The translations under genes and the position numbers were made by a program. Positions 8,059 to 16,484 of a DNA stretch of 25,453 nt are shown in pieces. Each line of letters opens with the position of its first letter. The first letter of the stretch is position 1. The stretch is from DATEAX01 sp035288145 (GTDB lineage: Bacteria; Patescibacteriota; UBA1384; UBA12157; JAENIV01): NCBI GenBank assembly GCA_035288145.1, contig DATEAX010000035.1, positions 1-25,453 of the forward strand. Reading direction: 5' to 3'. The notes under the pieces are model-generated. The model made no database searches. It saw only the letters and a program-made list of their open reading frames with translations, and was not told where the DNA came from.

Positions 8059-9890
8059 AATCAAAAACCCTCATTTTGCTTGTTCTTGGCCTTTTGATTT
8101 TACTCTTTGGCAGTTTCTTTTTTTTCAAAACCGAACTTGGGAGAAAAATCTTAACCTCAAGGGGCGTGCCGGAAGCAGAACAGGCGAATTATCTTTATCA
8201 AATCAGAAATGCCGGTGGCGGCCAGGCCGAGGCCTGGGTTTGGGATAACCGCGGCGAGCTGGGCATGGGTTTTAATGACCCGGCCCATTACTTGGGTCTG
8301 CGGATGGCAAGAGCTTTGGGAATCCGTATCGTCCGCACGCCTCTAAGCTGGTGTCAGCTGGAAGGGCTCATCAATCGCAATGAGAGCTCCTCTTCCGCGG
8401 AACAGGCCTTGAGAAACTTTGATTACACGATTAACACGATTGCTCCCCGCGAGGGGGTGGAACTCCTGATAGTGGTGGCCTGCAGCGGCAATCCCCCGGG
8501 CATCAGTTATGCCAATAAAGAAGAGGGCTATCAAAGGTTTGGCGAGTTTATGGGTCATCTGGCCGAGCGCTACAAGGGGAGAGTCCGCTACTGGCAGCTC
8601 TTTAACGAAATGGACGGCGCCTTTACCGACCTTTTCGGCAAAGACGCCGGTATCCCGCTTGAAGAGCGGGGGAAATTATATGCCCAGATGCTGAAACTGG
8701 CCTATCCGGCGATTAAAAAAGCCGACAGCGAAGCCGTGGTTTTGACCGGCGGCATCACCAGAAACGGCGTGCCGGATTTTCCGCGAGGGATTTATGCCGC
8801 GGGCGGCAAGGATTATTTTGATGTTTTAACCATCCATACTTACGGTCTTCCTCAGACCGATTATTTTATTCCCAAGGGTCAGACCACCCGGGCTCTGATG
8901 AATATCTCGGGCGACGGCGGCAAACCCCTTTGGGCAACGGAATTTGGCTTGGACGCCGGTTCGATTCAGCGGACCTGGAACTATCCGCACAACTGGAGCG
9001 CACCGCCAAGCGGTCAAAACGGTGCTAATCTGCCGGGCGAGTGTTCGTGGTCGAATTTGACAAAAACATCCGCGGGCAAATTGCGCTTTGACAGCGACGG
9101 TTTTGACTTTGTCCATTGCCTCGAGTGGGCTTCGGTAATCCAGGCCAATAAAACCCAAAAAATTTATCAAAAAATCATTCCTTATCAGTTTGACGCTTTT
9201 AACGATTTTTTCTGCACCGATTCAAACGCAACCGCCAAGTGTCCTGGGGCAGTCATCGAACCGCCCAATGATTCGGTTGATGATTTCGGTTTCGGTCTTC
9301 TGCGCTCTTATGTGGGAACTAAAGACGGCGTCCAAAAACTTCTGCCTGATTACAATCAGCCCCGTCCGACTTACGATTGGCTCAAGGCCGCTCAAGTCAA
9401 TCAGAACATTAATCAGAGTCCGACCTTCACGACTGATGTCGTAATTTTCTCAAAAAATTATCTCCCCGTGGGTTACGGATACGCAACTTCAGCCACAGGA
9501 GTCACGATTAAAAATGTCCAAATTAATTCGCTTTTGCCGACGAAAATTGCTCTAAAAGAGGTGGTGCCTCCGGGGCAAACCCCCTCGGTCCCCGGTACAT
9601 CGCCAACATCTCCGCAAGAAACCAATTTGCCGAATAACCTCACGACGAGTCCTTCACCAATGACGAGTACCAACCCAGTAGCCAATTTCTTTAAAAATCT
9701 TTTCAATAAGAGCCCGTCCTCGGCTAAACCCCAGACCGGTCAGTCGCCGAAGACCTTAACCCAAAGCCTTAAAACGCAAATCGAAAAAATAAATTCCACC
9801 AAAAAACCCTGGATAAATCTCATTGGAGTAACTTTAATTATTGCCGGCTTAATTTATCTTTGGTTTGCCCGCCGGCGAAGGTTTAGGTGA
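8055..9890 (+). CDS. Membrane-anchored glycoside hydrolase, clan GH-A type
   Basis: A 611-residue secreted enzyme. N-terminal TM at about 6-24; a TIM-barrel region (about 65-445); a Pro/Ser/Thr-rich linker (about 505-575); C-terminal TM (about 583-603) and an Arg-rich tail. RVRYWQLFNEMDG carries the Asn-Glu pair (Glu185) typical of the GH-A acid/base, and KPLWATEFGLD holds the likely nucleophile (Glu296). This resembles GH39/GH5-like retaining glycosidases; I cannot assign the exact family or substrate. Insertions with several Cys follow the second catalytic Glu. It shares an ATGA overlap with the cohesin-like gene and probably belongs to the ftsH transcript. It would act outside the cell, perhaps on host or environmental polysaccharide. 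Confidence 0.8.
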   Translation: MKSKTLILLVLGLLILLFGSFFFFKTELGRKILTSRGVPEAEQANYLYQIRNAGGGQAEAWVWDNRGELGMGFNDPAHYLGLRMARALGIRIVRTPLSWCQLEGLINRNESSSSAEQALRNFDYTINTIAPREGVELLIVVACSGNPPGISYANKEEGYQRFGEFMGHLAERYKGRVRYWQLFNEMDGAFTDLFGKDAGIPLEERGKLYAQMLKLAYPAIKKADSEAVVLTGGITRNGVPDFPRGIYAAGGKDYFDVLTIHTYGLPQTDYFIPKGQTTRALMNISGDGGKPLWATEFGLDAGSIQRTWNYPHNWSAPPSGQNGANLPGECSWSNLTKTSAGKLRFDSDGFDFVHCLEWASVIQANKTQKIYQKIIPYQFDAFNDFFCTDSNATAKCPGAVIEPPNDSVDDFGFGLLRSYVGTKDGVQKLLPDYNQPRPTYDWLKAAQVNQNINQSPTFTTDVVIFSKNYLPVGYGYATSATGVTIKNVQINSLLPTKIALKEVVPPGQTPSVPGTSPTSPQETNLPNNLTTSPSPMTSTNPVANFFKNLFNKSPSSAKPQTGQSPKTLTQSLKTQIEKINSTKKPWINLIGVTLIIAGLIYLWFARRRRFR

Positions 9891-9892
9891 CC

Positions 9893-9921
9893 TTGTTTTT
9901 ACGCTTCGAGAATCGTACAAT
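9893..9921 (+). promoter_or_regulatory. Promoter giving a leaderless murJ transcript
   Basis: TTGTTT (9893-9898), 17 bases, TACAAT (9916-9921). The ATG of murJ at 9928 lies seven bases after the -10 box, where transcription should start, so the mRNA would begin at or next to its start codon. No Shine-Dalgarno sequence is visible. Confidence 0.6.
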
Positions 9922-9927
9922 AAACTT

Positions 9928-11535
9928 ATGAGGAAAGCATTAGGCCGTTTTTTTGATGGCAAAAATTCTTATTCGGCCGCCTCGGTCATTCTCGTCATCA
10001 CCCTATTTTTATCCAATGTTTTAGGCCTGCTTCGAGACCACTTTCTCACTCAAAAAATTCCCACCGATATTTTATCAACCTATTATGCCGCTTTTCGGAT
10101 TCCCGATTTACTGTTCAATGTCCTTATTTTAGGGGCGATTTCCTCCGCCTTTATTCCGGTATTTTCGGGACTCGTCAATCAAAACCAAAAAAAAGTTGCT
10201 TGGCAGGTCGCCAATTCGGTGATTAACATTGCGATTTTGGCTCTGATTGTTTTCTCACTGATTTTAGGGCTTTTAATGCCATATCTCGCGCCTCTTTTTG
10301 TGCCGGGGTTCGACCAAGAGAAATTATCTTTGACCGTCCAGCTTGCCCGCTTGATGCTTATTTCGCCGATTTTTTTTGGCCTGTCTTATATTTTCGGGGC
10401 GATTCTCAATTCTTCCAAGCGCTTTTTGGTTTATTCTTTGGCTCCCCTCATCTACAATTTGGCGATTATCTTGGGGACATTGTTACTTGCCCCCAGAATC
10501 GGTATTCTGGGCGTGGCTCTTTCGGTGGTTATAGGGGCGTTTCTCCATATGGCAATTCAAATTCCCGTGGTTAGCCGGCTGGGATTTCGCTGGCAAATGG
10601 TGCTTTTCTGGCAAAATGCTTCGGTCAGAAAAATCGGCATTTTAATGTTTCCGCGGGCCATCGGCCTGGGCGCCAATCAAATTCTTTTGCTGGTTTTTAC
10701 CGGGATTGCCTCGGTTTTGGGCGGTTCGGCAATTGCCGTCTATAATTTGGCTGATAATATCCAAACCATGCCGATGGTGGTTTTTGGGACTTCCTTTGCC
10801 CTGGCGATTTTCCCGACGCTTTCGGAAAAAGCTGCTCGGGAAGATTGGCAGGGGTTTTCTTTTGACTTTACCAAGACCCTGCGGTCAATTCTCTTTTTTA
10901 TGGTGCCGATTGTCTTGGGTTTAATTCTTCTTCGGGCCCAGATTGTGAGAATGATTTTGGGCTCGGGTCATTTTGGCTGGGAGCAGACGATTGACACTGC
11001 CAACACTTTGGGATTTTTTGCCGCGGCCTTAGTTTTTACCAGCGTGATTCCTCTTTTTTCCCGCGCCTTTTATGCCCTTCACAATACGAAAATTCCCATG
11101 GCAGTGACGTGCTTGACCGTCGTCATCTCCATTGCCGCCGGCAAAATCCTCGCCTCATCAATGGGGATTGAAGGTTTGGCTTTGGCCTATTCCCTGGGGT
11201 CATTTTTTAATGCGGTGGTTTTATATTTTTTGCTTCGAAAAAAGATTAAACTTGACGAATGGTCTTTGGTTTGGTTTTGCTTAAAAGTTGGTCTGGCGGC
11301 TTTTCTTATGGCAGTCGCTTTGCAAGAAGTGAAATTTTTGGCGGCGATTTTTGTCGACATGACTCGCTTTTGGGGGGTATTTGTCCAGACCCTTGTCGCG
11401 ATTATCGTCTCGCTGGTGATTTATCTTTTGCTTTCCTGGATTTTTAATTTAGAAGAAGTTGTCTCGGCCAAAATTATTTTAAGACGACTGCTGGGGAGGT
11501 CCGTTGTTCAAGAAGAACAAGAGCCCGGAAGATGA
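9928..11535 (+). CDS. murJ: Lipid II flippase MurJ
   Basis: A 535-residue polytopic protein of the MOP superfamily. MurJ moves lipid-linked peptidoglycan precursors across the cytoplasmic membrane for wall synthesis. The N-terminus has SAASVILVITLFLSNVLGLLRD and then FRIPDLLFNVLILGAISSAFIPVFS, both typical of MurJ/MviN, including the conserved Arg in GLLRD and the Asp in IPDLLFN. About 14 hydrophobic segments follow to residue 510, as expected, and the length is normal for the family. An upstream in-frame ATG (9865) lies inside the preceding gene; ATG 9928 is preferred because the family consensus begins here and a promoter sits just before it. The 3' end overlaps the next gene by 32 bases. 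Confidence 0.93.
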   Translation: MRKALGRFFDGKNSYSAASVILVITLFLSNVLGLLRDHFLTQKIPTDILSTYYAAFRIPDLLFNVLILGAISSAFIPVFSGLVNQNQKKVAWQVANSVINIAILALIVFSLILGLLMPYLAPLFVPGFDQEKLSLTVQLARLMLISPIFFGLSYIFGAILNSSKRFLVYSLAPLIYNLAIILGTLLLAPRIGILGVALSVVIGAFLHMAIQIPVVSRLGFRWQMVLFWQNASVRKIGILMFPRAIGLGANQILLLVFTGIASVLGGSAIAVYNLADNIQTMPMVVFGTSFALAIFPTLSEKAAREDWQGFSFDFTKTLRSILFFMVPIVLGLILLRAQIVRMILGSGHFGWEQTIDTANTLGFFAAALVFTSVIPLFSRAFYALHNTKIPMAVTCLTVVISIAAGKILASSMGIEGLALAYSLGSFFNAVVLYFLLRKKIKLDEWSLVWFCLKVGLAAFLMAVALQEVKFLAAIFVDMTRFWGVFVQTLVAIIVSLVIYLLLSWIFNLEEVVSAKIILRRLLGRSVVQEEQEPGR

Positions 11536-12139
11536 ATTCTATGACGAATTAGACAAGAAAAAAATTGGTCAAAGCTGCTGTACCTGGCAGGCAATGCTTC
11601 TTTTCTTCGGGGGACTGTTAGTGGCGGCGGCAATTTTGACGGTCTATCTTTTTTATCAGGTAAAACAGCTTAATTTCAGTTTTCGAAAAATTTACCCTTC
11701 GCAAATATCTAAAACTCGTTTTGGCGAGAAGCTCCAACTGAATCCCAAGGAAGCGACCGAATTTTCAATTGTCCTCACCTCGGAAGAATTAACCGCCATT
11801 GCCGCCGGCGGTATAAACTCGCTTCTTATGGAAGTAAAAGAGGTCCAAATGGAAATTTTTCCGGAAAAAATTCTCGTTTCCGGAAGACTGATTAAACCCC
11901 TGAAAGCCGATCTCCAAATAGAGACGGTGCCCGAGATTTCTGAAGGAAAAATCAAATTGAAAACGCAAAAAATTACTGCCGGGAAATTGGTTTTGCCGGG
12001 GTTTCTTTCGAAGGAAATCGAAAAAACCTTAAACGGCTTTATCGATGGAAAATTTGCCCCGCTTTACAAGAACTATCAGGTGGAAGAGATTGAGCTTGAA
12101 AAAGATAAGATGACCATTAGCGGCAGGTTAAAAAAATAG
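11504..12139 (+). CDS. Membrane-anchored protein of unknown function (DUF2140/LmeA-like fold suspected)
   Basis: A 211-residue protein. A charged N-terminus with two Cys (25-26) is followed by one TM helix (about 30-51) and an extracytoplasmic domain (about 60-210). In that domain alternating hydrophobic strands (FSIVLTSEELTAI, KILVSGRLIKPL, DKMTISGRL) suggest a tubular lipid-binding-like fold such as DUF2140 or LmeA-type proteins. This is only a resemblance. The TTG start at 11504 is supported by GGGGAGG (11493-11499) five bases upstream, and it overlaps murJ by 32 bases, so the two are cotranscribed and possibly coupled. A role with MurJ in the envelope is an inference from position. Confidence 0.7.
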   Translation: MFKKNKSPEDEFYDELDKKKIGQSCCTWQAMLLFFGGLLVAAAILTVYLFYQVKQLNFSFRKIYPSQISKTRFGEKLQLNPKEATEFSIVLTSEELTAIAAGGINSLLMEVKEVQMEIFPEKILVSGRLIKPLKADLQIETVPEISEGKIKLKTQKITAGKLVLPGFLSKEIEKTLNGFIDGKFAPLYKNYQVEEIELEKDKMTISGRLKK

Positions 12140-12155
12140 TAAAGAAAGGAGAACA

Positions 12156-12404
12156 ATGCAGGAGGTTTTTTTAATTATTATTTCGGCATTGGGCGTTCTT
12201 TATGCCCTTTTTACCCGACAGGCAAAAATTGCTCTCGGCTTTTTGATTCTGGCTTTCTCATTTGTTTTTGCCATTCCCAATTTGGTCGCCGGTGTTTGGC
12301 AAGATGTCTTTGGCGCCGTAACAATGATTTTATATGCTTTGGCGATATTTATTCTCGTTTTCAAAAAGCGCCGAGCCGAGAAAGAGGAAGATTCGGCTTC
12401 CTAA
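12156..12404 (+). CDS. Small membrane protein, three predicted helices
   Basis: An 82-residue hydrophobic protein with segments at about 3-18, 26-46 and 51-70, and a charged C-terminal tail (KKRRAEKEED). An AAAGGAGAA ribosome-binding site stands before the ATG, and the gap to the previous stop is 16 bases, so it is the last gene of the murJ unit. I do not recognise the family and offer no function. Confidence 0.75.
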   Translation: MQEVFLIIISALGVLYALFTRQAKIALGFLILAFSFVFAIPNLVAGVWQDVFGAVTMILYALAIFILVFKKRRAEKEEDSAS

Positions 12405-12415
12405 AACTCCTTTTA

Positions 12416-12426
12416 TATGGTAAAAT
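12416..12426 (+). promoter_or_regulatory. Extended -10 promoter giving a leaderless cca transcript
   Basis: TATGG-TAAAAT (12416-12426) has the extended -10 TG motif. The ATG of the cca gene at 12433 is seven bases past the -10 box, the usual initiation point. The -35 region (TTCCTA, 12398-12403) is poor, as is common for extended -10 promoters, and no Shine-Dalgarno sequence is present. Confidence 0.6.
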
Positions 12427-12432
12427 CTGGCT

Positions 12433-13869
12433 ATGAACGAAAAATTAACCCCGGTTAAGGAAAATCGGGGAAAGGTATATGAATTTAAAATTGACCGACC
12501 CCTCTCAGAAGAAGAGAAAAGGGGAAGGGCAATTTTACGACGGCTTCAAAAAGAGGGCTTTGAAAGCTACTTTGTCGGCGGCGGCGTCCGCGACGAATTA
12601 ATGGGTAACCCTGCCCACGACATTGACATTGCCACAGCCGCCAAGCCGGAGGAAATTGAAGAAATTTTTCCGCGCGCCTACGATCGCGGGAAACAATTCG
12701 GGGTGATGGCGGTGCAATCGAAAAATTTCGAATTTGAAATCGCCACCTTTCGAACGGATATCGGCATTGCCGATCACCGGCGTCCCAAAAAGATCGAATT
12801 TACTTCTCCCGAAGCCGACGTCCAGCGCCGCGATTTTACCATCAACGGCCTCTTTTATGATATCGAAAAAGGGCAAATTATTGACTTTGTCGGCGGCGTT
12901 GAAGACCTCAAAAAGAAAGTAATCAGATTTATCGGCAGTCCCCAAGAACGCATCGAGGAAGATTATTTAAGGATGCTCCGGGCGGTAAGATTTGCCAATC
13001 GTTTTGAATTTGAAATTGATGAGGGTTCTTCGGCGGCAATTAAAGCCGAGACGGCGAAAATTACCCAAGTCTCGGCCGAAAGGATTCATGAAGAACTGTC
13101 GAAAATGCTTTTGCACAAAAATCGCGCTTCAGCTCTCGAGATGCTCTCTGAATTTGGTTTATTAAAGTATATTTTGCCCGAAGCCGAAGCGATGAAGGGA
13201 GTGGAGCAGCCGCCGGAATTTCACTCTGAAGGCGATGTCTGGACGCATACGATGATGGCTTTAAAAAACTTGCCCGAAGATTCGTCTCTTGAATTAGCTT
13301 GGGCGGTATTGCTTCACGATATCGCCAAGCCCGAAACAAAAGGCGAGCGTGATCATCCCAAAAGTAAAATTACTTTTTTTGAACACGATGTTTTATCGGC
13401 AAAAAAAGCGAAAAAAATTTTAGCCCGCCTTAAATATTCCAATGATTTTATTGACGATGTTTGTTGGTCAATATCGCAGCATATGCGGATTATTAATGCT
13501 TTCCGCGAGGGCGATCAGCAAATGTCAGAAAGAAAACAGGCCAAATTATTTTTAGATCCGCGGATTGATATTCTCCTTGCTGAAACTCGGGCTGATTTGT
13601 TGGCCAGCATTCGGCCGGATGGCACAAGCGACTTAAAAGTTTACCAAGATGCTTTAGAACGTAAGAAATATTTTGAAAATAAACCACAACTTGAAAAAGA
13701 ACAAGTAAAAAAATTTGATTTGATTACCGGCAAAGATATTATGGAGATTTTGAAAATCGAATCCGGTCCGAAAGTCGGGGAGATAAAGAGAAAGATCGAA
13801 GAAGCTTTTTTGGAAGGAAAGATTTCCAAGCGAGACGAAGCATTGAAGATGATTAAAGAAAACGGTTAA
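12433..13869 (+). CDS. cca: CCA-adding enzyme (class II tRNA nucleotidyltransferase) with HD domain
   Basis: A 478-residue enzyme that adds or repairs the 3' CCA of tRNAs; the two tRNAs in this window lack encoded CCA and would need it. The polymerase head has YFVGGGVRDELMG (46-58) with the catalytic DID motif (63-65), RRDFTING (132-139) and EEDYLRMLRAVRFA (175-188). A C-terminal HD domain has LLHDIAKP (293-300) and EHD (317-319), which in family members adds phosphohydrolase activity. Poly(A) polymerase is the usual alternative for this family; the intact nucleotide-binding motifs do not separate the two. ATG 12433 is the first start and fits the leaderless promoter. Confidence 0.9.
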   Translation: MNEKLTPVKENRGKVYEFKIDRPLSEEEKRGRAILRRLQKEGFESYFVGGGVRDELMGNPAHDIDIATAAKPEEIEEIFPRAYDRGKQFGVMAVQSKNFEFEIATFRTDIGIADHRRPKKIEFTSPEADVQRRDFTINGLFYDIEKGQIIDFVGGVEDLKKKVIRFIGSPQERIEEDYLRMLRAVRFANRFEFEIDEGSSAAIKAETAKITQVSAERIHEELSKMLLHKNRASALEMLSEFGLLKYILPEAEAMKGVEQPPEFHSEGDVWTHTMMALKNLPEDSSLELAWAVLLHDIAKPETKGERDHPKSKITFFEHDVLSAKKAKKILARLKYSNDFIDDVCWSISQHMRIINAFREGDQQMSERKQAKLFLDPRIDILLAETRADLLASIRPDGTSDLKVYQDALERKKYFENKPQLEKEQVKKFDLITGKDIMEILKIESGPKVGEIKRKIEEAFLEGKISKRDEALKMIKENG

Positions 13870-13953
13870 AGAAAATTGGCAAGGAGTATTAATTTACAAA
13901 AATTCTTTTTTGATACAGACGTTTTTGATAAGTTCAGGTAACAAGGGAGTAAT

Positions 13954-15870
13954 ATGAGTACAGAAAGTGAAGGCGGTCCTGGGGAAGATTTTTTAATAGA
14001 AAAATATGGCGATTTGCCGGGTTCAAAACCGGTGGAAAGGGCTAGCCGAAAAGCAAGACATGAAGGGAAATCAGCGCACACCAAACAGGAGCGTGTTGAT
14101 GCGTATATGGACAGATTAGAAGGTATTTCAGAGGATGAAAGGGGATTTTCGCTCTTAAAATACAAGATTTTAGATCGTTTTACTATCAACACTGACGATG
14201 AAGAAACTTTATCCAGCCTTGCCCAAGGTCTATACGAATCGGAAAAGAAGCAAGCGATTGAACAAGGCCGCGGCGCCGATGTCCAGCGGCTTGAGTCGCA
14301 AGCGGGCAATGTGGTTGAATATTACAAGCCATTAATTGAAGAAAAAGCCGAGATCCAACGCCAAACTTTATCTTCTTGGCTTGATTATCTTCAAGAAAAT
14401 GACGCCAAACAGCCAATGTGGTTTCGCTATTTTGTGGTGCGGAATTTAGGTCAAATGGGCATCTTTGATAAAGAAAGAATGACCTATTCCAAAAGAACGC
14501 CCAAAACCATTGCCGCTTTTCCCGAATTAAACTCTGAAGCTCTCGGCTGGGTCTATAAACGATTAGCCGGAATTGATCAGGAAGAAGCCATTGACCCAAA
14601 TGATCCTCAAACTGAAGAAAAGAAAGATTATCTTGGGAAAATTATCCAATCTAAAGATTTCCCTAAGCTTTATGCTTTGGCTCAAGTGGAAACTGCCGGT
14701 AAACTCAATCGCCAAACTATTGAAGGCGAATGGCGAAAGTATGACCAAGGAAGTGATTATCATTTTTTAGAGAATGATCTTAAAGGCAAAGGCACGGGCT
14801 GGTGTACCGCCGAAGGCAGCGCTTCAGCCCACCTTCAAGGCGGGGATTTTTATGTCTATTACACCAAAGGCGCAGACGATAAGTACACTGAACCCAGAGT
14901 AGCGATCCGCATGGAGGGCGACAATGTCGGTGAAGTCCGAGGTGTCAATCACCGCCAAGAGCTTGAACCAGAACTGGTAGATATTGCTCAAGAGAGATAC
15001 CATGAGCTTCCCGGCGGAGAGATTTACGATAAGAAAGCGGCCGATATGAAAGAAATGACTGCCATTTACAATAAATGTTTTAAAATTGATAAGGGAACTG
15101 GTGAAAAAATTTATCTCAATCCAGCTCTCACCAAAGATGAACTTACTTTTTTATACGAAATCAACTTCCCAATTGAAGGCTTTGGCTATGATAAAGATAC
15201 AAGAATTGCAGAACTAAGAAACAAGAGAGATCCGAAAGAAGATGCGCCGATTGTTTTTGAATGCCAACCGGAAGAAATTGCTTGGAGTGAGCAAGAAATC
15301 AGTCCAGGTACTAAAGCTTACATTGGGCCGTTATTCAAAGGTATTTTTGGCCGGTTGGCTCATCTGGAACATATTTACACCGCTTTTCCTGAAGATCGAA
15401 TCCGCCGCAGCAAGCTCGGAATCGGCGGCAAGACCGGCCAAGAACTTGAACGGGAACTTGATCAAAAAAACTTTAGAATTTATGATTACGCCCGCTATAC
15501 GCTTCGAAGCTCCGACTTCACAACCACAAAAAATCCCGAGAAAATTGACCTTGTTCGTCTAAAAGTCCGAGACCTTGGTTTTGCCGGCGGAGCAACCACC
15601 GAACAAATTTACGCTCGAGCCGCTGAACTGGGGATGGATATTTGTCCAGCCGAAGTCGGGCCTCATCAGCGCTTAAAAGATGTTGATCAACCAATGGGAA
15701 CTTCTTACAATATTGCCATGAAACAAATCGCTGGCCGGGACGGCTACCCGCGCGTCTTCTATCTCGATCACAGTGCTGACGGTTTGTGGCTCGACAGCCA
15801 TCGGGCTGATCCGCAGGACAGGTGGAATCCCGGCCTTGTGTTTGTCTTCCGTTTCCGCAAAGTTTCTTAG
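13954..15870 (+). CDS. Large protein with C-terminal variable domain, apparent target of a diversity-generating retroelement
   Basis: A 638-residue cytoplasmic-looking protein without a signal peptide. The N-terminal half is charged and helical. A central domain has GKGTGWCTAEGSAS (279-292), GGDFYVYYT (296-304) and RVAIRMEGDNVGEVRG (315-330), a pattern I know only from uncharacterised CPR proteins. The C-terminal part carries VRDLGFAGGATTEQIYARAAELGMDICPAEVGP and ends NPGLVFVFRFRKVS; this domain recurs in CPR genomes and may be C-type-lectin-like. Residues 593-613 are encoded by 15728-15793, which match the repeat at 16216-16281 with all ten differences at adenines of the repeat. The changed codons give D596, Y598, R600, Y603, D605 and S607 where the repeat encodes Asn, plus A593 and G594. 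An AAGGGAG ribosome-binding site precedes the ATG. The ligand of the variable face is unknown. Confidence 0.8.
   Translation: MSTESEGGPGEDFLIEKYGDLPGSKPVERASRKARHEGKSAHTKQERVDAYMDRLEGISEDERGFSLLKYKILDRFTINTDDEETLSSLAQGLYESEKKQAIEQGRGADVQRLESQAGNVVEYYKPLIEEKAEIQRQTLSSWLDYLQENDAKQPMWFRYFVVRNLGQMGIFDKERMTYSKRTPKTIAAFPELNSEALGWVYKRLAGIDQEEAIDPNDPQTEEKKDYLGKIIQSKDFPKLYALAQVETAGKLNRQTIEGEWRKYDQGSDYHFLENDLKGKGTGWCTAEGSASAHLQGGDFYVYYTKGADDKYTEPRVAIRMEGDNVGEVRGVNHRQELEPELVDIAQERYHELPGGEIYDKKAADMKEMTAIYNKCFKIDKGTGEKIYLNPALTKDELTFLYEINFPIEGFGYDKDTRIAELRNKRDPKEDAPIVFECQPEEIAWSEQEISPGTKAYIGPLFKGIFGRLAHLEHIYTAFPEDRIRRSKLGIGGKTGQELERELDQKNFRIYDYARYTLRSSDFTTTKNPEKIDLVRLKVRDLGFAGGATTEQIYARAAELGMDICPAEVGPHQRLKDVDQPMGTSYNIAMKQIAGRDGYPRVFYLDHSADGLWLDSHRADPQDRWNPGLVFVFRFRKVS
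15728..15793 (+). repeat. Variable-region-like copy (VR) at the 3' end of the target gene
   Basis: These 66 bases align without gaps to 16216-16281 (offset 488). The mismatches are at 15730, 15734, 15739, 15745, 15751, 15752, 15760, 15766, 15773 and 15786; each is A in the other copy and G, T or C here (seven G, two T, one C). No position that is C, G or T in the other copy differs. Confidence 0.85.
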
Positions 15871-15970
15871 TACCCTTAAATTCTTAAGCACTTTGAATTA
15901 TTTGACTCTTTGTCTCTTTGGTACTTTTACGGCGAAGCCCCGCCAAAGGCGGGTAGGCGCTCGACGCAAT

Positions 15971-15982
15971 TTTTGGTATACT
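15971..15982 (+). promoter_or_regulatory. Possible extended -10 promoter for a template RNA
   Basis: TTTTGG-TATACT with TATACT at 15977-15982. It lies between the target gene and the template-like repeat and points toward the repeat. No good -35 box is seen; a GC-rich hairpin (15939-15944 with 15948-15953) lies upstream instead. Confidence 0.35.
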
Positions 15983-16037
15983 AAATATAGATTGGTTATA
16001 TCGAACGGCTATGGTTTTTCGAGACCTTTCCGGCAAA

Positions 16038-16085
16038 TGCAAATTGAGAGCGATAATGGTTACGGCTGTTATCGGAGGATTTGCA
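16038..16085 (+). other. Imperfect hairpin upstream of the template-like repeat
   Basis: TGCAAAT (16038-16044) pairs with ATTTGCA (16079-16085), and CGATAA (16051-16056) with TTATCG (16069-16074), separated by a purine-rich internal loop and a 12-base apical loop. It lies in the 614-base gap (15871-16484) that otherwise holds only the repeat, a small GC hairpin and the toxin-antitoxin promoter. It could be part of a structured template RNA. Confidence 0.45.
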
Positions 16086-16199
16086 AATTGTTTTTAAAAA
16101 AAGAGAAACTTGGTCTGGCGCGCTCGGTGATTTTAGATCACGAATTCGATACAGCCCAGTGTCTTTCGCATTTTGCGGATTACACGGGCAGTGGCATAG

Positions 16200-16364
16200 A
16201 TGGCTTGCCGGAATTTCACTGACCGGAACGGCAACCCGAACGTCTTCAATCTCAATCACAATGCTGACGGTTTATGGCTCGGCCGTTGGGCGGATCCTTT
16301 GGGCGGGTGGCGCTCTGGCGACGAGTTCATGTTCTGTCTCCGCCCGCCTACCGGCGAGGTTTGA
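16200..16364 (+). pseudogene. Orphan C-terminal domain fragment containing the template-like repeat
   Basis: A 54-codon open frame reading FTDRNGNPNVFNLNHN, then ADGLWLGRWADPLGGW and ending FMFCLRPPTGEV. It corresponds to the last about 46 residues of the 638-residue protein, with one codon deleted in the distal part. It is preceded directly by an in-frame TAG, has no ribosome-binding site, and no upstream part of the domain is recognisable in this frame. It is best read as the template region of the retroelement or as a remnant of a duplicated target, not as an expressed protein. Confidence 0.6.
16216..16281 (+). repeat. Template-repeat-like copy (TR) with intact adenines
   Basis: This non-genic copy has 17 adenines in 66 bases; 10 differ in the gene copy, while all 49 other bases are identical. 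It is rich in AAC and AAT codons (reading GNPNVFNLNHNADG), the usual design of DGR templates. The copy lies in a short open frame (16200-16364) that starts right after a TAG. Beyond 16281 the two sequences remain related but diverge at all base types, so the template relation covers only this patch. It could alternatively be a second, little-mutated variable region. Confidence 0.8.
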
Positions 16365-16440
16365 AACTTTGAATTCTTTCTCGCGAAGGCGGCGTAGTTT
16401 ACAAATCGAGATAGATTTTCGTAATGATAAAAGAGTGATA

Positions 16441-16468
16441 TTGACAATTTATATACGAAGTATATACT
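16441..16468 (+). promoter_or_regulatory. Toxin-antitoxin promoter with palindromic operator
   Basis: TTGACA (16441-16446), 16 bases, TATACT (16463-16468). A perfect inverted repeat TATATAC-GAA-GTATATA (16450-16466) covers the spacer and runs into the -10 box. This is the expected place for an operator bound by the ribbon-helix-helix antitoxin for autorepression. Confidence 0.8.
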
Positions 16469-16484
16469 TATCGTGGAGGTCCTA

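Noticed and set aside
15773..16222. A 149-codon frame that could have been an Avd-like accessory protein
   Set aside because: It begins inside the target gene in another frame, has no ribosome-binding site, and its sequence does not resemble the helical Avd family.
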